64,000 nucleotides of DNA from positions 1 to 64,000 of the forward strand of contig NZ_JACJRQ010000005.1 in assembly GCF_014697355.1 (NCBI RefSeq). The letters are read 5' to 3'. A program made the position numbers and the translations under genes. A model generated the notes under the pieces. That model was given only the letters and a program-made list of their open reading frames with translations, searched no databases and had not been told where the DNA came from. This document shows positions 18,420 through 27,258 of the stretch, in pieces; positions within the stretch are counted from its first letter, which is position 1, and each line of letters begins with the position of its first letter. This DNA is from Nostoc calcicola FACHB-3891 (lineage in GTDB: Bacteria; Cyanobacteriota; Cyanobacteriia; Cyanobacteriales; Nostocaceae).

Positions 18420-18746
18420 ATGAGTTCAGAGGCTCGTTGACGCAGATAAAAGCCTCGTTGACGGAGATAAAATACTCGTTGACGGAGTTCAGAGGCTCAT
18501 TAAGTAGAGAAATAAAAATATTTACAGTTATTGCGATCGCTCCCATCGCAGAGCATATCCTAGAGAAGTAGTTGTAGGTTGTGCGATCGCATTATTTTGC
18601 TTGACTGCATTTGCAATGATATTGTGTAATTAATTATCTTGCCTACTTATTAGACTGGGATTCAAATTCCTGGCGGGTAATGCAGCCGATGCAGATTACC
18701 TAAATTACTGAAACCAACGCCAGACAAAAGCAACCATTCTCCTGAA
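18420..18746. other. Gap between toxin gene and caspase gene, with 21-bp repeats
   Basis: The left part (about 18421-18500) holds roughly three and a half 21-bp units beginning CTCGTTGACGGAGATAAAA, with CTCGTTGACGcAG and CTCATT variants. The rest holds two HIP1 sites and no gene. As the unit is a multiple of three, all frames stay open across it, which explains spurious short reading frames here. Confidence 0.7.
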
Positions 18747-21700
18747 TCAAGGCTGACGATTCCGCCGCAAGTCTTCCAGATTTTCACGGTAGGTTATTGT
18801 ATTGGGATGATTTGCCCCTAAGCATTTTTCAGCAATTTCCAAAGCTTCGACGTACAAAGGTTCGGCTTCGCTGTACCTTCCCTGTGAATTGTAGAGTCTA
18901 GCCAAATTGCTCAGGCTAGTTGCCACATCTGGGTGTTCATCCCCCAGCAGGCGTTTTCTCATCGCCAAAGCTTCGACGTACAAAGGTTCGGCTTCGCTGT
19001 ACCTTCCCTGTGAATTGTAGAGTCTAGCCAAATTGCTCAGGCTAGTTGCCACATCTGGGTGTTCATCCCCCAGCAGACGTTTATACATCGCTAAAGCTTC
19101 GATGTACAAAGGTTCGGCTTCGCTGTACCTTCCCTGTGAATTGTAAAGTCCAGCCGAATCGTTCAGGCTAGTTGCCACATCTGGGTGTTCATCCCCCAGC
19201 AGGCGTTTTCTCATGGCCAAAGCTTCGATGTACAAAGGTTCGGCTTCGCTGTACCTTCCTTGTGAATGGTAGAGGAATGCCAAATTGTTCAGGATAGTTG
19301 CCACCCAAGGGTGTTCATCCCCCACCAGGCGTTTTGTCATCGCCAAAGCTTGGATGTACAAAGGTTCGGCTTCGCTGTATCTTCCTTGTGAATAGTAGAG
19401 TTCTGCCAAATCGTTCAGGCTAGTTGCCACATCTGGATGTTCATCCCCCAGCAGGCGTTTTCTCATCGCCAAAGCTTCGATAAACAAAGGTTCGGTTTCG
19501 CTGTACCTTCCCTGTGAATTGTAGAGTAATGCCAAATCGTTAAGGCTAGTTGCCACATCTGGGTGTTCATCTCCCAGCAGGCGTTTTCTCATGGCCAAAG
19601 CTTGGATGTGCAAAGGTTCGGCTTCGCTGTACCTTCCCTGTGAATAGTAGAGTAATCCCAAATCGTTCAGGCTAGTTGCCACATCTGGGTGTTCATCCCC
19701 CAGCAGGCGTTTTCTCATAGCCAAAGCTTGGATGTGCAAAGGTTCGGCTTCGCTGTACCTTCCCTGTGAATAGTAGAGTAATGCCAAATTGTTCAGGCTA
19801 GTTGCCACATCTGGGTGTTCATCGCCGAAACGTTTTCTTGTAGAGGATAAACATTGTTCACACCACGGTAAGGCTTGGGCGTAGGCTCCTTGACCTAGGT
19901 AAAAGCTACTTAAGCCTACAAAAGGCCAGATTAAATCATCATCTCTTAACCAAGCTTGGTAAACTGTGGCAGCTTCCGCAAGGTGAGGGATAACTAGGGT
20001 TGCTTGAGCAATGTCTCTCAATGTGGGTATGCTAGGAATATCTTTTGCTACTCCTAACATTGCTTGACAATAGCCACGCTTGAGTTCATCTGCTTCAGCT
20101 AACTCTTCTAACTTGTCACTCAAGAATTCTCGAATCAGCTGATGCAGTTGGTAAGTTTCTTCTCCAGTGCGCTGAAGTAAACTCAGATTCACTAGGTAAT
20201 CATCTCTGACATCTTCTAAATCTTCTGAGTCTTGGTTGGGTAAACACCTTTCCACTAAATACCAAGGAATGGGAGCTAGAGCAAAAATACTGAGCAAACA
20301 CCCCAAATTTTGGGCTTGGTTATCTAGTTCCTGCCAACTTAATTCAAAAGCAGCAACAACTCCTCGTTGTGCTGTCATTTCTGCCGATGGCTCTTGCATT
20401 GAACGATGTGTTAGCAGCTTCTCTGCTAATCTTTGCCGCATTTTAGCTAGAGATACATCCGGTTTACGTTGCAAATATCGCGCTACTAACTCTAAACCTA
20501 AAGGCAAAAATCCTAAATCAGCACAGAGTTGTTTTGCTTCGTCTAGTTCCCTTTGTATCCGCTCATCCCCAACAAAGGAAACTAACAATTCCAAAGCAGC
20601 TACTTCCTCTAAAACTTCTAAGCATAACCGCTCAAAAGACTGCCCCAACCACTGTTGCCGTGTGGTGATGAGTATTTTAAACCTTGGCTCACTTGGCGGT
20701 AGGTAGGGTTTTACCTGCTCATATTTACTAACATCATCGAATACTAACAGCACATCGCCTGCTTGCCATTGCCGCCACATGTAATTAATCTGAGTTGGTA
20801 AATCCCCATCCTCTGGTAGCTGCAAACCTAACTTGTCTCTAGCAAACGCGACAATCTGAGTTCCCAAATCTTCATCCCTCACGCGCAACCAGCAAACTCC
20901 GCCTGTGTAAGTGGCTTCCTGCCAATGATGTTGAGCATATTGCAGCGCTAGTTCACTTTTGCCGATACCACCCATGCCAGTAACAGTAGTAATGGCAACT
21001 CGTTGCCTTCGCTGCAACTGTTCGTGTAGCGTTGCAAGTGCTTGTTCTCGTCCGACAAACTTTTTAACGCCACTGCGGGGAAGATTTTGTGGTGAAGTGA
21101 GCGTTCCTACACGATACTCTTCTCTATCTCCATCCCAATTTTGCTTATATAAATAGATGGGAGCTTGGTTTTTGTTTAATTGCTCCAAACGCTGTTTAAC
21201 TTGTTCGGCAATTACTTTCATATTCGGCGGAAAAATCTCAGTAGATGCTTCCTCTAAAGCCTCCCGCACAGCTTGAGAAAAGTATCCTGTTTTATTTTCA
21301 GAATTTACCTTAGCTTGCTCTCCTTCCCGCGTAGCCAGTAACACAAATTGTTGACTATCTTTATGTGGCTGTCCACTCAAAAAAGCTTTGCCACCTAAAT
21401 TAGTTGGTCTTCCTTTGGACTCTAAAACATAATTGGCACAGGCATCAATAATACAAATATGATTGCGAATCTGAAATTTATCGGAACCCAACAAAACTAA
21501 TAAAGAATTCAGATCTAAATTCTGCCAATTCTGTTTATTGGCATCAGCACAAAGCAACCGACGCTCTCGTTCTGAGGTAATCAAACCATGTCCCGCCCAA
21601 AAAATGTAGAGTAAATCTCCCGACTTTGGGGATAAAAAGTTAGTCAGAATGTCGGAGATATTTTGCTCTGTTGCTAACTCTACAGTTAACCCACATTCCC

Positions 21701-21902
21701 CAATTAACTGCTGATTTTCTTCCAGCGCTGATAAACATAACCGCATATTCTCCTTCGGCACACCGCGCCGATGCAGCCAATCAGCAAATTTCAGCGCGTC
21801 ATCGGCTGGCCCTCCACCCGTCACATTCCAAGTAGATTCGTGGTACTTTTCAATACCCACAATTAACCCAAAAGTGCGCTCAGGTTTCGCCATCAACTGC
21901 AT
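18747..21902 (-). CDS. Caspase-like / NB-ARC / TPR STAND protein
   Basis: A protein of about 1050 residues with three modules. (Numbering is from a GTG at 21920, which overlaps the AGGAGG ribosome binding site; ATG at 21902 is the likelier start, though spaced far.) Residues 15-270 are a caspase-like C14 protease with the His111/Cys161 dyad (FWAGHG and IIDACANY). Residues 290-580 are an NB-ARC NTPase: P-loop GMGGIGKS 315-322, Walker B LLVFDD 391-396, ILITTRQQW and a GLxPLGLEL motif. Residues about 660-1050 are TPRs of the kinesin-light-chain type, eight 42-residue units sharing SQGRYSEAEPL. This is the architecture of a sensor-switch-effector conflict or cell-death protein: TPRs sense, NTPase oligomerises, protease acts. 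Two genes upstream may belong to the same cassette. Confidence 0.88.
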   Translation of the reverse strand: MQLMAKPERTFGLIVGIEKYHESTWNVTGGGPADDALKFADWLHRRGVPKENMRLCLSALEENQQLIGECGLTVELATEQNISDILTNFLSPKSGDLLYIFWAGHGLITSERERRLLCADANKQNWQNLDLNSLLVLLGSDKFQIRNHICIIDACANYVLESKGRPTNLGGKAFLSGQPHKDSQQFVLLATREGEQAKVNSENKTGYFSQAVREALEEASTEIFPPNMKVIAEQVKQRLEQLNKNQAPIYLYKQNWDGDREEYRVGTLTSPQNLPRSGVKKFVGREQALATLHEQLQRRQRVAITTVTGMGGIGKSELALQYAQHHWQEATYTGGVCWLRVRDEDLGTQIVAFARDKLGLQLPEDGDLPTQINYMWRQWQAGDVLLVFDDVSKYEQVKPYLPPSEPRFKILITTRQQWLGQSFERLCLEVLEEVAALELLVSFVGDERIQRELDEAKQLCADLGFLPLGLELVARYLQRKPDVSLAKMRQRLAEKLLTHRSMQEPSAEMTAQRGVVAAFELSWQELDNQAQNLGCLLSIFALAPIPWYLVERCLPNQDSEDLEDVRDDYLVNLSLLQRTGEETYQLHQLIREFLSDKLEELAEADELKRGYCQAMLGVAKDIPSIPTLRDIAQATLVIPHLAEAATVYQAWLRDDDLIWPFVGLSSFYLGQGAYAQALPWCEQCLSSTRKRFGDEHPDVATSLNNLALLYYSQGRYSEAEPLHIQALAMRKRLLGDEHPDVATSLNDLGLLYYSQGRYSEAEPLHIQALAMRKRLLGDEHPDVATSLNDLALLYNSQGRYSETEPLFIEALAMRKRLLGDEHPDVATSLNDLAELYYSQGRYSEAEPLYIQALAMTKRLVGDEHPWVATILNNLAFLYHSQGRYSEAEPLYIEALAMRKRLLGDEHPDVATSLNDSAGLYNSQGRYSEAEPLYIEALAMYKRLLGDEHPDVATSLSNLARLYNSQGRYSEAEPLYVEALAMRKRLLGDEHPDVATSLSNLARLYNSQGRYSEAEPLYVEALEIAEKCLGANHPNTITYRENLEDLRRNRQP
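18840..19850 (-). repeat. 126-bp tandem repeats encoding the TPR array
   Basis: Eight direct 126-bp units, each one TPR of 42 residues. The two nearest the 3' end of the gene (starting at about 18840 and 18966) are identical for roughly the first 107 bp on the plus strand, while others differ by scattered substitutions. This shows recent expansion or gene conversion. Confidence 0.85.
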
Positions 21903-21939
21903 GATGATTTGGTTTCTCACCTCCTATGGAAAATGACCT

Positions 21940-22085
21940 AACCCCCTAATCCCCTAACCCCCTTCCCTAGCAGGGAATCTACCGTGTACACACTTGAATT
22001 ACCCCCCTTAATCCCCCCTTGGAAAGGGGGGAAAAAAGAAATCTAGTTCCCTCCCCTTTACAAGGGGAGGGTTAGGGTGGGGTAA
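21940..22085. repeat. C/G-run repeat DNA between hydrolase and caspase genes
   Basis: CCCCCTAATCCCC units and an inverted pair (CCCCCCTT...AAGGGGGG around 22003-22032) occupy the gap. It separates the two minus-strand genes without an obvious new promoter, so cotranscription is possible, and the hairpin could modulate expression of the caspase gene. Confidence 0.55.
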
Positions 22086-22089
22086 ACCA

Positions 22090-23265
22090 TTATGGCAGCC
22101 TCGAAATAATCGCCTCCCAGGTTTTGGCATTTGTCCAATAAGCACCGTGGGAACGGGGAAAGGGTTGTCTGCTATCCACTCGCACATCCTGCACTCTATC
22201 AGGGAAAATTTTCTTACCCACGTAACTGAGAAAATCCCGTAAATCGTAGATATTCAACCATTCCGGGAAATGCTCTGGTAATAACTGCCCATATTTTAAG
22301 CTGTAGAGGGCGTTAATTTCATATAAAAATGGTGCTTGGGAACCAACCGTCACCAATAATTCCACCTGAGACAACTGCTGCTGCACTAGCAAATCTACAC
22401 AAGCAATTCCTCCCAAGCTATGGGCGATTAAAACCACTGGCGGTTCTGCTTGTTCAATTTGTTCCTGGATAAACTCCCTGATTTTTTCACCCCGCGTCTG
22501 ATACAACAAAATATCACCAGGCATAGGCGAAATTTTATCAGTTAGCTGAAAGCGGTTTCCTCTGACATAATTTGTTCCGATGGGCAAGGCTAACTCAACA
22601 AGTGGCTTTAACAACCAGCCACCCAATCCTAATTCCGCCTCTCCCAAAGCCAGAGTCAGCAATTCCACAACTTTATCCCGCAATTGGGCATCGGTGAGTA
22701 TCGGCGGAAATTTTTCTTGCTGTTCGCTAATAAACATTGCTTGAGCGACAACTGCTCTAGCTATTAGTGCATAATACTCGCTCAAATCAGATTCGGAAAC
22801 TGTGAGCAATGCCAGTTTATACGGTTCACTCTGGATAACCGCCTCTCGTGCTGGCTCAAATACCTCTGCAATTCCCGCCTCTTGCAACTTAGCTTGTAGT
22901 TGAGATGCCGAAGTGAGACTGGCTAGACGAGATTGTAAAATATCACCTGGATCTTCCCCAAAGGGATTTCCTGCCTCAACAGGTTTCAAAGACAACAGCC
23001 GTAACTCATACAGAGGATCGCGGTATAATTGCCCCCACAACACAATATCTGCGTCTTCTTCTCCTTGAGATAAAGCCAGTGTTGCATCTTCCAAGGGTAC
23101 TGATGCGCGATTCTCATTGAACTTTGCACCTAATGCACCCCAAAGACAGGGAGCAACTTTGATATCAGGACGTTGGGCGTGAATTTTTTGCTCAATTATC
23201 TCAAAGGTTTCGTTGTATTCTCGTTCCCTAATGCCAGTGCCATGTACAAATATTACAGTGGTCAT
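22090..23265 (-). CDS. Alpha/beta hydrolase (lipase-like) of the caspase cassette
   Basis: A 391-residue protein beginning TTVIFVHGTGIRE, the first strand and oxyanion loop of an alpha/beta hydrolase. The nucleophile elbow is Ser283 in LIAHSLGGIAC; Asp341 or Asp344 (YDLRDF) and His373 (RSHGAYW) complete a possible triad. A long insert (residues about 40-250) carries helices and no membrane anchor. It lies between a small unknown gene and the caspase-NB-ARC-TPR gene on the same strand. Esterases and caspases occur as alternative effectors in NTPase-linked bacterial conflict systems, so a role as co-effector is inferred. Substrate unknown. Confidence 0.8.
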   Translation of the reverse strand: MTTVIFVHGTGIREREYNETFEIIEQKIHAQRPDIKVAPCLWGALGAKFNENRASVPLEDATLALSQGEEDADIVLWGQLYRDPLYELRLLSLKPVEAGNPFGEDPGDILQSRLASLTSASQLQAKLQEAGIAEVFEPAREAVIQSEPYKLALLTVSESDLSEYYALIARAVVAQAMFISEQQEKFPPILTDAQLRDKVVELLTLALGEAELGLGGWLLKPLVELALPIGTNYVRGNRFQLTDKISPMPGDILLYQTRGEKIREFIQEQIEQAEPPVVLIAHSLGGIACVDLLVQQQLSQVELLVTVGSQAPFLYEINALYSLKYGQLLPEHFPEWLNIYDLRDFLSYVGKKIFPDRVQDVRVDSRQPFPRSHGAYWTNAKTWEAIISRLP

Positions 23266-23365
23266 TGTTTATTACAAGGGTGGCTAGCGTGCCTGGGTTG
23301 GGCTACGCCTACGCCAAGCTTTCCTCTGTATTATTCCTTACTACTTTCTCTGACACAAGTTGATT

Positions 23366-23794
23366 TCATTCACTTGGCTTATTAAAAACCTCTAAAATCT
23401 GTCGGCAAATCTGTTTGAGCTTATCTCCAATTTCATCAGAAGGGGAAGATGCGCCGACAACACTCCAGTTTTCCACCGTAGAAAGTCGCCACGCCTCACC
23501 GCGATGATCGAACCCAGCTACCTCCACACCGATCGCTCGCCGTAAATTAGTAATGGGATCTTGATAAAATCGGATTTGAATTAAGACACTGCGACTTCGC
23601 CAAGATTTGCTAATACCAGGAAAGTGAAAGCCAATATCTATAGAATCTGGATCGACTAACTCCCTGGTTTCCGGGTCATTTTTCCAGGGTTTGAGGTCAG
23701 ATTTGGCATCAGGGAACTCGAATTTGAACAAATTAACTACCGTAGCAATGTTGCTGGCGAGTTCAAGGTTCGTTGCCTGTTCAGCTGCGTTCAC
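23366..23794 (-). CDS. Hypothetical protein, first gene of the caspase cassette
   Basis: A 142-residue protein not recognised. It has an N-terminal helix (ASNIATVVNLFKFEFPDA), then beta-rich segments (VLIQIRFYQD, AIGVEVAGFDHRGEAWRLST) and a C-terminal helix (KLKQICRQILEVF). It has no signal, no membrane segment and few cysteines. It precedes the hydrolase by 100 bp on the same strand, so it may be an adaptor or sensor linked to the hydrolase and caspase. That role is inferred from position only. Confidence 0.6.
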   Translation of the reverse strand: MNAAEQATNLELASNIATVVNLFKFEFPDAKSDLKPWKNDPETRELVDPDSIDIGFHFPGISKSWRSRSVLIQIRFYQDPITNLRRAIGVEVAGFDHRGEAWRLSTVENWSVVGASSPSDEIGDKLKQICRQILEVFNKPSE

Positions 23795-24154
23795 TAAAAA
23801 ATACTCCTATATTGCGTCGGCATCTGGGGAAATGTGAAGAAAGAAAAAACCGCCAGAAGGCTTACACTATTGGTGTTTCAGCTTATCAAGACCTTTGAGA
23901 TTTAGCAACTTTAAATCAGGTTTTCCTAACAATATTCTGATTAACAGATGCTAAAAATTCCTTCTTGTTGGGACTGGGTGACACCTATTAAGTAATTATA
24001 CTTAAAAAATCCTCCAAAAGCAGATGAAACTCCCCCCTTTGGAGAAAATATCAAAATTTTCTGCAAAATCCTTGGCTGACAAGAATGATAAAGTGCGCTA
24101 GCGATCTAAAATTACACTGTTAATAGGCAAACAAAAAGCAAATAACTTCGGTGT
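23795..24154. promoter_or_regulatory. Divergent gap between the caspase cassette and psbQ
   Basis: This 360-bp stretch contains no gene. It must contain the promoters of the minus-strand cassette and of psbQ. I could not single out boxes or long palindromes with confidence. Confidence 0.4.
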
Positions 24155-24610
24155 ATGGCGCGTCAACGCTCGATTTTTTCATTGATTTTAGTATTATTGG
24201 CGACATTTCTCATTAGTTGTGGCGGTCCTGGTGTCGCAGTGGCACCTCCAACGTACACAACAGCTCAAATTGAGAAAATTCAGCTATACGTTCCTGAAAT
24301 TCAGGCTGTGCTCGATCGCTCAGAAGAGTTGAAAAGCCTGATCCAAAAACAAGATTGGATCAATGTGAGTAACTTTATACATGGCCCGGTAACCTCAGCG
24401 AGGCTAAACCTGACTTATGTCACTCCCAACCTTCTGCCCAACGACCAAGCTAAAGCACGTCAAATAACGCGAGATTTGTTTAACCACTTGGTTAAAGTCA
24501 ATCAAGGCGCTTCCTCTAGCAACCCTCAACTTGCATTGAGTAATTCGGAAGCCGCTTTCGCAGATATTGACAAATTCCTCCAGTTGCTTCCTGAGGCAAG
24601 CACTCAATAG
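24155..24610 (+). CDS. psbQ: Photosystem II lipoprotein PsbQ (CyanoQ)
   Basis: A 151-residue lipoprotein: an N-terminal hydrophobic segment ends in the lipobox LISC with Cys22 as the acylated residue. The mature part is a four-helix-bundle PsbQ: YVPEIQAVLDRSEELKSLIQKQDWINVSNFIHGP, LLPNDQAKARQITRDLFNHL and ADIDKFLQLLPEAS match the cyanobacterial family. The protein sits on the lumenal side of photosystem II and stabilises the oxygen-evolving complex. It is transcribed away from the caspase cassette. The ATG is at 24155; no strong ribosome binding site is visible. Confidence 0.9.
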   Translation: MARQRSIFSLILVLLATFLISCGGPGVAVAPPTYTTAQIEKIQLYVPEIQAVLDRSEELKSLIQKQDWINVSNFIHGPVTSARLNLTYVTPNLLPNDQAKARQITRDLFNHLVKVNQGASSSNPQLALSNSEAAFADIDKFLQLLPEASTQ

Positions 24611-24633
24611 AAGCAAGTGTAAGATGGGCAGAG

Positions 24634-24728
24634 GGGCAGGGAGCAGGGAGCAGAGGGGAAAGAGGTAATTTTTCATTCTCCCCCTTGCCCCCTACCCCCT
24701 GCCCCTCTGCCTCTTCCCCATGCCCTAT
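24634..24728. repeat. GGGAGCA/CCCCCTG inverted repeats, copy of an element also at 61.9 kb
   Basis: GCAGGGAGCAGGGAGCAGAGG is followed by AAAGAGGTAATTTTTCATTC and then by CCCCCTGCCCCTCTGCC, forming a foldback. The central block AGTAATTTTTCATTCTCCC recurs with a similar surround at 61906-62000, so this is a dispersed element and not chance low complexity. Confidence 0.65.
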
Positions 24729-24745
24729 TCCCTCTCAAACAAGTA

Positions 24746-25861
24746 ATGAGTCATGTAGTCATTATCGGCTGTGGTGTAGTTGGGGCTGCGATCGCTTATG
24801 AACTCAGTCAAGTAAAAGGGCTGAAAATCACAGTTTTCGACCAACAACCACCAGCACAAGCTTCCACCGGTGCTGCACTTGGTGTTTTAATGGGCGTCAT
24901 CAGTCAAAAAATCAAGGGTAAGGCTTGGCAAATGCGACAAACTAGCATCCAACGCTACCAAACCTTGATTCCAGAATTAGAAGCTTTAACAAATCGCAAA
25001 ATCCCTTTTAACCGTCAGGGAATTCTCATGCTGTTGTCCGATGCCGTGGAGGAAATCTCAGCATGGGAAAAGTTAGTAGAAACTCGCCACTCCCAAGGCT
25101 GGCAGTTAGAAATTTGGGACACTGCTAAACTCAAAAATATCTGCCCTCAGGTAGATTGCGAAAAAATTACTGGCGCTGTCTATTCTCCCCAAGACCGTCA
25201 ACTCGATCCAACTGCCCTGACATTAGCTTTAGTTGAAGCTGCCCTGCATAATGATGTGACTTTCAAATTTGGCGTGGCTGTTTTGGATAGCCAAACCTCA
25301 ATACCTGAATCTTCGCCCAAATGTTGCCATTGCCTTGAGACTACAGAAGGAAAAATAACCGCTGATTGGTTTGTAGTTGCAGCGGGGTTAGGTTCGACAC
25401 CACTCACGGCAAAATTAAACCAGCCGATTGATATCCGCCCCGTCTTAGGGCAAGCCCTAAAAGTGCGTGTAGGGCATCCATTAGGCAATGCCGACTTCCA
25501 GCCAGCGATTACTGGTAATGATGTCCATATTGTTCCTGTGGGCGGTGGAGATTATTGGCTGGGTGCAACAGTGGAATTTCCCACCAACGGCGATGAGATA
25601 CCGCCGAATCAACAATTGCTGGCATCTTTGAGGGAACAAGCGATCGCATTTTGCCCAGAATTAGCCACAGCAAGTATTTTGGGTACTTGGTCGGGGTTAC
25701 GCCCTCGTCCTGAAGGACGCCCAGCCCCAGTCATTGGCAAGTTGCCAGGATTTAGTAACGTCCTCCTAGCTACCGGGCACTATCGCAACGGCGTTTTATT
25801 AGCACCCGCCACAGCATATGCAATTCGTGAGATGATTATTCCTCAGGGAGTTAGGAGTTAG
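24746..25861 (+). CDS. FAD-dependent amino-acid oxidase family protein (DAO/ThiO-like)
   Basis: This 371-residue flavoprotein has an N-terminal Rossmann FAD motif (VVIIGCGVVGAAIAYELS) and the DAO-family segments STGAALGVLMG, FVVAAGLGS, PVGGGDYWLGATVE and the C-terminal TWSGLRPRPEGRPAPVIGKL...TGHYRNGVLLAP. The final motif is characteristic of glycine oxidase ThiO and related enzymes. ThiO forms the imine for thiamin thiazole, but the D-amino acid dehydrogenase group is hard to separate, so I leave the symbol blank. The last codons run into a TTAGGAG repeat array. No thi gene is adjacent. Confidence 0.82.
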   Translation: MSHVVIIGCGVVGAAIAYELSQVKGLKITVFDQQPPAQASTGAALGVLMGVISQKIKGKAWQMRQTSIQRYQTLIPELEALTNRKIPFNRQGILMLLSDAVEEISAWEKLVETRHSQGWQLEIWDTAKLKNICPQVDCEKITGAVYSPQDRQLDPTALTLALVEAALHNDVTFKFGVAVLDSQTSIPESSPKCCHCLETTEGKITADWFVVAAGLGSTPLTAKLNQPIDIRPVLGQALKVRVGHPLGNADFQPAITGNDVHIVPVGGGDYWLGATVEFPTNGDEIPPNQQLLASLREQAIAFCPELATASILGTWSGLRPRPEGRPAPVIGKLPGFSNVLLATGHYRNGVLLAPATAYAIREMIIPQGVRS

Positions 25862-25915
25862 GAGTTAGGAGTTAGGAGTAGAGAGGCAATTAATCGCGTC
25901 TCTACAGGAGTTAAG
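25853..25915. repeat. TTAGGAG heptanucleotides and a TAGAGA...TCTCTA palindrome
   Basis: Three to four GTTAGGA units overlap the end of the oxidase gene, then a GTAGAGAGGCAATTAATCGCGTCTCTAC inverted repeat follows (25878-25906). Both belong to families repeated across this window. Confidence 0.75.
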
Positions 25916-26084
25916 AGTTATTATTCTCTGCTTGAACCTCTGCTCCAAGAGCCTCTTGTATCCCATACCCTTTTATAAAAAACACCTTTTCATCTTTGCG
26001 CCTACCCTTCGGGAACGTTTTCAACGAATGCGCCTTTGCGTGAGGCTCTTAGATTCTTAGATTTCAAATCCATAGGAAAATAGC

Positions 26085-26936
26085 GTGTCAATAACAGAAC
26101 ATAAAATAACTGTAAATTCACTTGAATGGTTTTATCGGGAATCTTCACCAATCGGCAGAACTGACTTAGCACCAGTATTGTTGCTACATGGCTTAGTTTC
26201 ACAAAGTTACAGTTGGCGTCATATTATACCAGCTTTGGCGAATCAGGGTACAAGAGCGATCGCACCAGATTGGATTGGTTACGGCTTTTCTGCAAAACCA
26301 GAAAAACGAGATTTTGCTTATACTCCTGATGCTTTTATTACAGTTTTAGAAGCATTTATCAAAGCACTAGAACTTGAACATTTTTCTTTAGTTGTACAAG
26401 GATTTTTAGGTTCTGTAGGACTACAATATGCTTTGCGTCACCCAGAACAAATTGCCAATTTAGCTATCTTAAATACACCTATTTCAACGGCTGCCAAATT
26501 ACCCTGGAAAATTAAACAAATGGGTTTACCTTTGGCTGGTGAAATCATGACCCAAGACCCGCTGTTAGTTGACCGGACGCTAGAAGGTGGAAGCCGTTAT
26601 CGCATCGGAGATAAAGATTTAGATGTTTATCGAAAACCATTTTTGACAACTTCTGCATCTGGTCGAGCTTTGTTAGCAAGTATCCGCAACTTACAACTTG
26701 ATTCAGCAATGACAGAAATCGAATCTGGCTTTAAAGAATGGCAACAGCCGATTCTGATTCAGTGGGGTATGATTGACCCTTGGTTACCCGTAGATATTGC
26801 AGAAAATTTTGCTAATTCGGTATCCAATACAGAATTAATAAAACTTAATAACGTCGGACATTATCCTCAAGAACATTACCACGAAACTATTTTAGAAGAC
26901 CTTTTACCATTTTTGCGTCGTAAAGATACTCATTGA
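26085..26936 (+). CDS. Alpha/beta fold hydrolase lacking an obvious nucleophile
   Basis: A 283-residue protein starting at GTG (26085), with AGGA 7 nt upstream. Fold signatures are VLLLHGLVSQSYSWRHIIPALANQ and APDWIGYGFSAKP, as in haloalkane dehalogenase-like and epoxide-hydrolase-like proteins. The elbow that normally reads G-x-(S/D)-x-G reads VVQGFLGSVG, which puts glycine at the nucleophile position. The acid (IDPWLP) and the final histidine (VGHYPQEHYHE) are present. It may therefore be a non-hydrolytic member or use Ser offset in the elbow. It sits upstream of hemJ but is separated by repeats. Function unknown. Confidence 0.8.
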   Translation: MSITEHKITVNSLEWFYRESSPIGRTDLAPVLLLHGLVSQSYSWRHIIPALANQGTRAIAPDWIGYGFSAKPEKRDFAYTPDAFITVLEAFIKALELEHFSLVVQGFLGSVGLQYALRHPEQIANLAILNTPISTAAKLPWKIKQMGLPLAGEIMTQDPLLVDRTLEGGSRYRIGDKDLDVYRKPFLTTSASGRALLASIRNLQLDSAMTEIESGFKEWQQPILIQWGMIDPWLPVDIAENFANSVSNTELIKLNNVGHYPQEHYHETILEDLLPFLRRKDTH

Positions 26937-26973
26937 GAATATACCTCTGGCAAAAATCGATAATATAAAAAGG

Positions 26974-27216
26974 AGTCAGAATTCAGAATTCAGAATTCAG
27001 AATTCAGGAGTCAGAATTCAGGAGTCAGAATTCAGAATAAGTGAATGGAGGGTTATAAGTCACCACTAATTTGAGTTCCATAAATGGAATATTGAGTCCC
27101 GAAATTAAAACATTTTTGCTTGTTAAAACTCCATTCTTTCACTGCTGGAGTATTCTGACTTCTGAATTCTGACTTCTGAATTCTGACTCCTGACTCCTGA
27201 CTCCTGAATTCTGACT
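26974..27216. repeat. CAGAATT heptanucleotide arrays as a large inverted pair
   Basis: GAATTCAGAATTCAGGAGTCAG units (26974-27036) and complementary CTGACTTCTGAATTCTGACTCC units (27153-27216) flank about 115 bp with no gene. The arms can form a stem of tens of bp. This gap of 322 bp upstream of hemJ has no other content that I can see. Confidence 0.8.
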
Positions 27217-27258
27217 ACTAAAAATGCATCACAACCACACTGATGGAGATGAAAATTC

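Noticed and set aside
18358-18546. 62-residue minus-strand frame after the toxin gene
   Set aside because: Runs through the 21-bp repeats and overlaps the toxin gene; no ribosome binding site.
20236-20706. 156-residue frame opposite the NB-ARC region
   Set aside because: Shadow of a well-supported gene on the other strand.
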